Below are positions 62,785-64,000 of a stretch of DNA of 64,000 nt, one piece after another. Below the pieces are notes generated by a model. That model was not told where the DNA came from and did no database searches. It worked only from the letters and a program-made list of their open reading frames with translations. The stretch spans positions 248,001 to 312,000 of the forward strand of contig NZ_CP066357.1 in NCBI RefSeq assembly GCF_023278185.1. The letters are read 5' to 3'. Source of the stretch: Bradyrhizobium elkanii USDA 76 (GTDB lineage Bacteria; Pseudomonadota; Alphaproteobacteria; Rhizobiales; Xanthobacteraceae). The position numbers were made by a program, and so were the translations under genes. Position 1 is the stretch's first letter; each line of letters opens with the position of its first letter.

Positions 62785-63498
62785 TTGGACCACCCAGAAC
62801 TAGAGTTTTGCGCCGCTGTCACGTTGGCGGGCTGGTCGCGCCGACGTGGGTTTGCAGCAAAATCGGCGGTCGATTGCCGATCGCCCTATGGGGCCGTTCT
62901 TCGTTATACAACAAGGCTCAAGAACGCCCACAGGACCGTTCTTCGCGAGGTTTTTTATCGACATCATCCCTGGTTTGGTCTCCGAGTTTGCGTTCATGGA
63001 AGGGTCGAGAAGGCTGATGATGTCGCTTTCCGCTGCTCTCTTGATGGATCGCAAACAGATCGTTGCCTGGAAGTTCCAGCGTGGATGTTCGACCGGACGG
63101 CATGCCCTGACGCTGAGCCTTTGACAGCTCAGCCGTTTGTCAGCATTGACGCACTTGCGGCGCTCTCTACGCTTCTCGATCTGGCGTTGAAGGATCGAAC
63201 GCCATTAGCTGCCCTGCTTTCTGGCGCATCCAGAGCCTCTCACGACCAGAATCGGGGAGAGACTCATGTCACGGCAGACGGCAGTGCCAGCGAGCGGATA
63301 CCGACACAATCGACAACCGCGGCCGCAGCAGCAGATGGATCTGTTCGGGAGTGGCCTATCGAACGGCGCCATCGGCGCGCCCACATGGCTGGATCTGCCC
63401 GCAGAAGCGCGGGCAGCGCTCACGAGCCTGATGACGCAGTTGATCCTCGACCATGCAGCGATGACAGCGACGCCGCCCGCGAAGGAGGTCGATCATGA
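62785..63498 (+). CDS. Accessory protein of a serine-recombinase operon, start uncertain
   Basis: The middle (HPWFGLRVCVHGRVEKADDV, FRCSLDGSQTDRCLEVPAWM, FDRTACPDAEP, FVSIDALAALSTLLDL) matches the small protein found upstream of large serine recombinases in rhizobia. The first ~45 codons from TTG 62785 do not look like the family, and the last ~75 codons overlap the next gene in another frame, so both ends may be altered. Function unknown. Confidence 0.55.
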   Translation: MDHPELEFCAAVTLAGWSRRRGFAAKSAVDCRSPYGAVLRYTTRLKNAHRTVLREVFYRHHPWFGLRVCVHGRVEKADDVAFRCSLDGSQTDRCLEVPAWMFDRTACPDAEPLTAQPFVSIDALAALSTLLDLALKDRTPLAALLSGASRASHDQNRGETHVTADGSASERIPTQSTTAAAAADGSVREWPIERRHRRAHMAGSARRSAGSAHEPDDAVDPRPCSDDSDAAREGGRS

Positions 63499-63505
63499 TC
63501 TCTGA
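63266..63505 (+). CDS. Second accessory protein of the recombinase operon
   Basis: 79 residues (MSRQTAVPASGYRHNRQPRP…) with a well-formed helical end (PTWLDLPAEARAALTSLMTQ, LILDHAA). It ends four codons inside the recombinase gene (overlap about 11 bases), as in intact three-gene operons of this type. Role unknown. Confidence 0.65.
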   Translation: MSRQTAVPASGYRHNRQPRPQQQMDLFGSGLSNGAIGAPTWLDLPAEARAALTSLMTQLILDHAAMTATPPAKEVDHDL

Positions 63506-63710
63506 CAAGGTCAGGCCTCATCATCTGGAGCGCAAGGCGATTCTTTACGTGCGTCAGTCTTCGGCCCATCAGGTGTTGCACAATCGCGAGATCGGCGCGC
63601 TCCAATACGCCATGCGAGACCGGCTGACGGCACTCGGGTGGTCCGAGATTGAAGTGATCGATGATGATCTCGGTCGTTCAGCCGCCGGCGGCATTCCCGG
63701 TGTGGACGTA
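63495..63710 (+). pseudogene. Large serine recombinase, N-terminal fragment
   Basis: Begins MISDKVRPHHLERKAILYVR and has the catalytic serine region YVRQSSAHQVLHNRE, then VIDDDLGRSAAGG. Similarity to the family ends near 63705; the frame then runs into the NYN-domain gene. Only about 70 of more than 500 residues remain, so it cannot recombine DNA. Confidence 0.82.
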
Positions 63711-63755
63711 ATTTCGCTCAGCTATAATTTCGCACTTCGCTCGGAAACGGCAGCC

Positions 63756-64000
63756 ATGTCACCTTCTGCCACTAACAAGATCGCGCTCTTCATCGATGGG
63801 GCCAATCTCTACGCGACGGCGAAAACTCTGGGCTTCGACATCGACTACAAGCGCCTGCTGAAGGAATTTCAGAGTCGCGGGACGCTGTTGCGGGCGTTCT
63901 ACTACACCGCGATCATCGAGGATCAGGAATACTCCTCGATCCGCCCGCTGATCGACTAGCTGGACTACAACGGCTACACGGTCGTCACCAAGGCGACCAA
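63756..64000 (+). pseudogene. NYN-domain (LabA/DUF88) protein with in-frame TAG, runs off the window
   Basis: Starts MSPSATNKIALFIDGANLYA (first metal-binding Asp in FIDGANL), continues TLGFDIDYKRLLKEFQSRGT. A TAG at 63957-63959 interrupts …RPLID-stop-LDYNGYTVVTKAT; beyond it the same frame continues with typical family sequence to the window end, so TGG (Trp) has probably become TAG. NYN proteins are PIN-like nucleases. If the stop is real, the product is 67 residues. Confidence 0.8.

Noticed and set aside
1..64000. CRISPR arrays, tRNA and rRNA genes
   Set aside because: No regularly spaced repeats and no cloverleaf or rRNA-like sequence noticed on either strand by reading; a tRNA scan was not possible.

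Overview
GC-rich sequence from an alphaproteobacterium, most likely a rhizobium (Rhizobiales, Bradyrhizobium/Mesorhizobium-like). This is inferred from the gene families, the trb remnant, the serine-recombinase operon and the density of insertion sequences. No rRNA, tRNA, replication gene or CRISPR was seen. The window looks like the accessory part of a symbiosis island or plasmid: one intact metabolic block on the left, then an IS-rich region in which older genes are cut, frameshifted or reduced to short scars.

Layout. 1-1.3 kb: an MFS transporter gene with an early stop. 1.4-2.2 kb: IS6-family copy 1. 2.4-15.7 kb: two back-to-back gene sets around a LysR regulator. The leftward set is a polar amino-acid ABC transporter. 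The rightward set carries a beta-hydroxyacid dehydrogenase, an aldehyde dehydrogenase, two DUF4392 (glutamate-cyclase-like) paralogues around a SelA-fold PLP enzyme, and a second four-gene ABC transporter. It reads as an uptake and catabolism unit for an unidentified amino-acid-like compound. 15.9-16.6 kb: the 3' end of a conjugation locus (trbI remnant, DUF2274). 16.7-24 kb: IS5, IS6 (two copies) and IS3 around a broken oleate hydratase, an SDR dehydrogenase and an acetoacetate-decarboxylase-family gene.

24-48.6 kb: mostly nested IS elements: ISNCY, IS66 split by an IS110-family element, IS1182 scar, IS630 with a divergent winged-helix gene, a deleted IS5-type copy, IS1380, IS3 inside a lipase gene, IS256, and ISNCY inside a second IS630. 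Between them lie a peptidoglycan-binding protein, an XRE/RuvC-like pair, an Acg-type nitroreductase, and scars of a cupin, a Mom-like protein and an NRPS carrier domain.

48.9-51.2 kb: a compact radical-SAM RiPP-type locus (precursor ending in a Gly/Cys-rich tail, radical SAM maturase, DUF4097 repeat protein). 51.7-54.9 kb: small unknown genes, one split by an IS5-type element. 55.2-62.7 kb: an O-carbamoyltransferase, an S66 (MccF/LD-carboxypeptidase) peptidase, an AsnRS-like enzyme without anticodon-binding domain, a HAD phosphatase and a SAM methyltransferase. Together these resemble a nucleotide-antibiotic pathway of the agrocin 84/microcin C type and are the best candidate for an undescribed system here. 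62.8-64 kb: a truncated serine-recombinase operon joined to a NYN-domain gene with an in-frame stop.

Several broken genes differ from an open frame by a single base in or near a homopolymer run, so some frameshifts could be sequencing errors.
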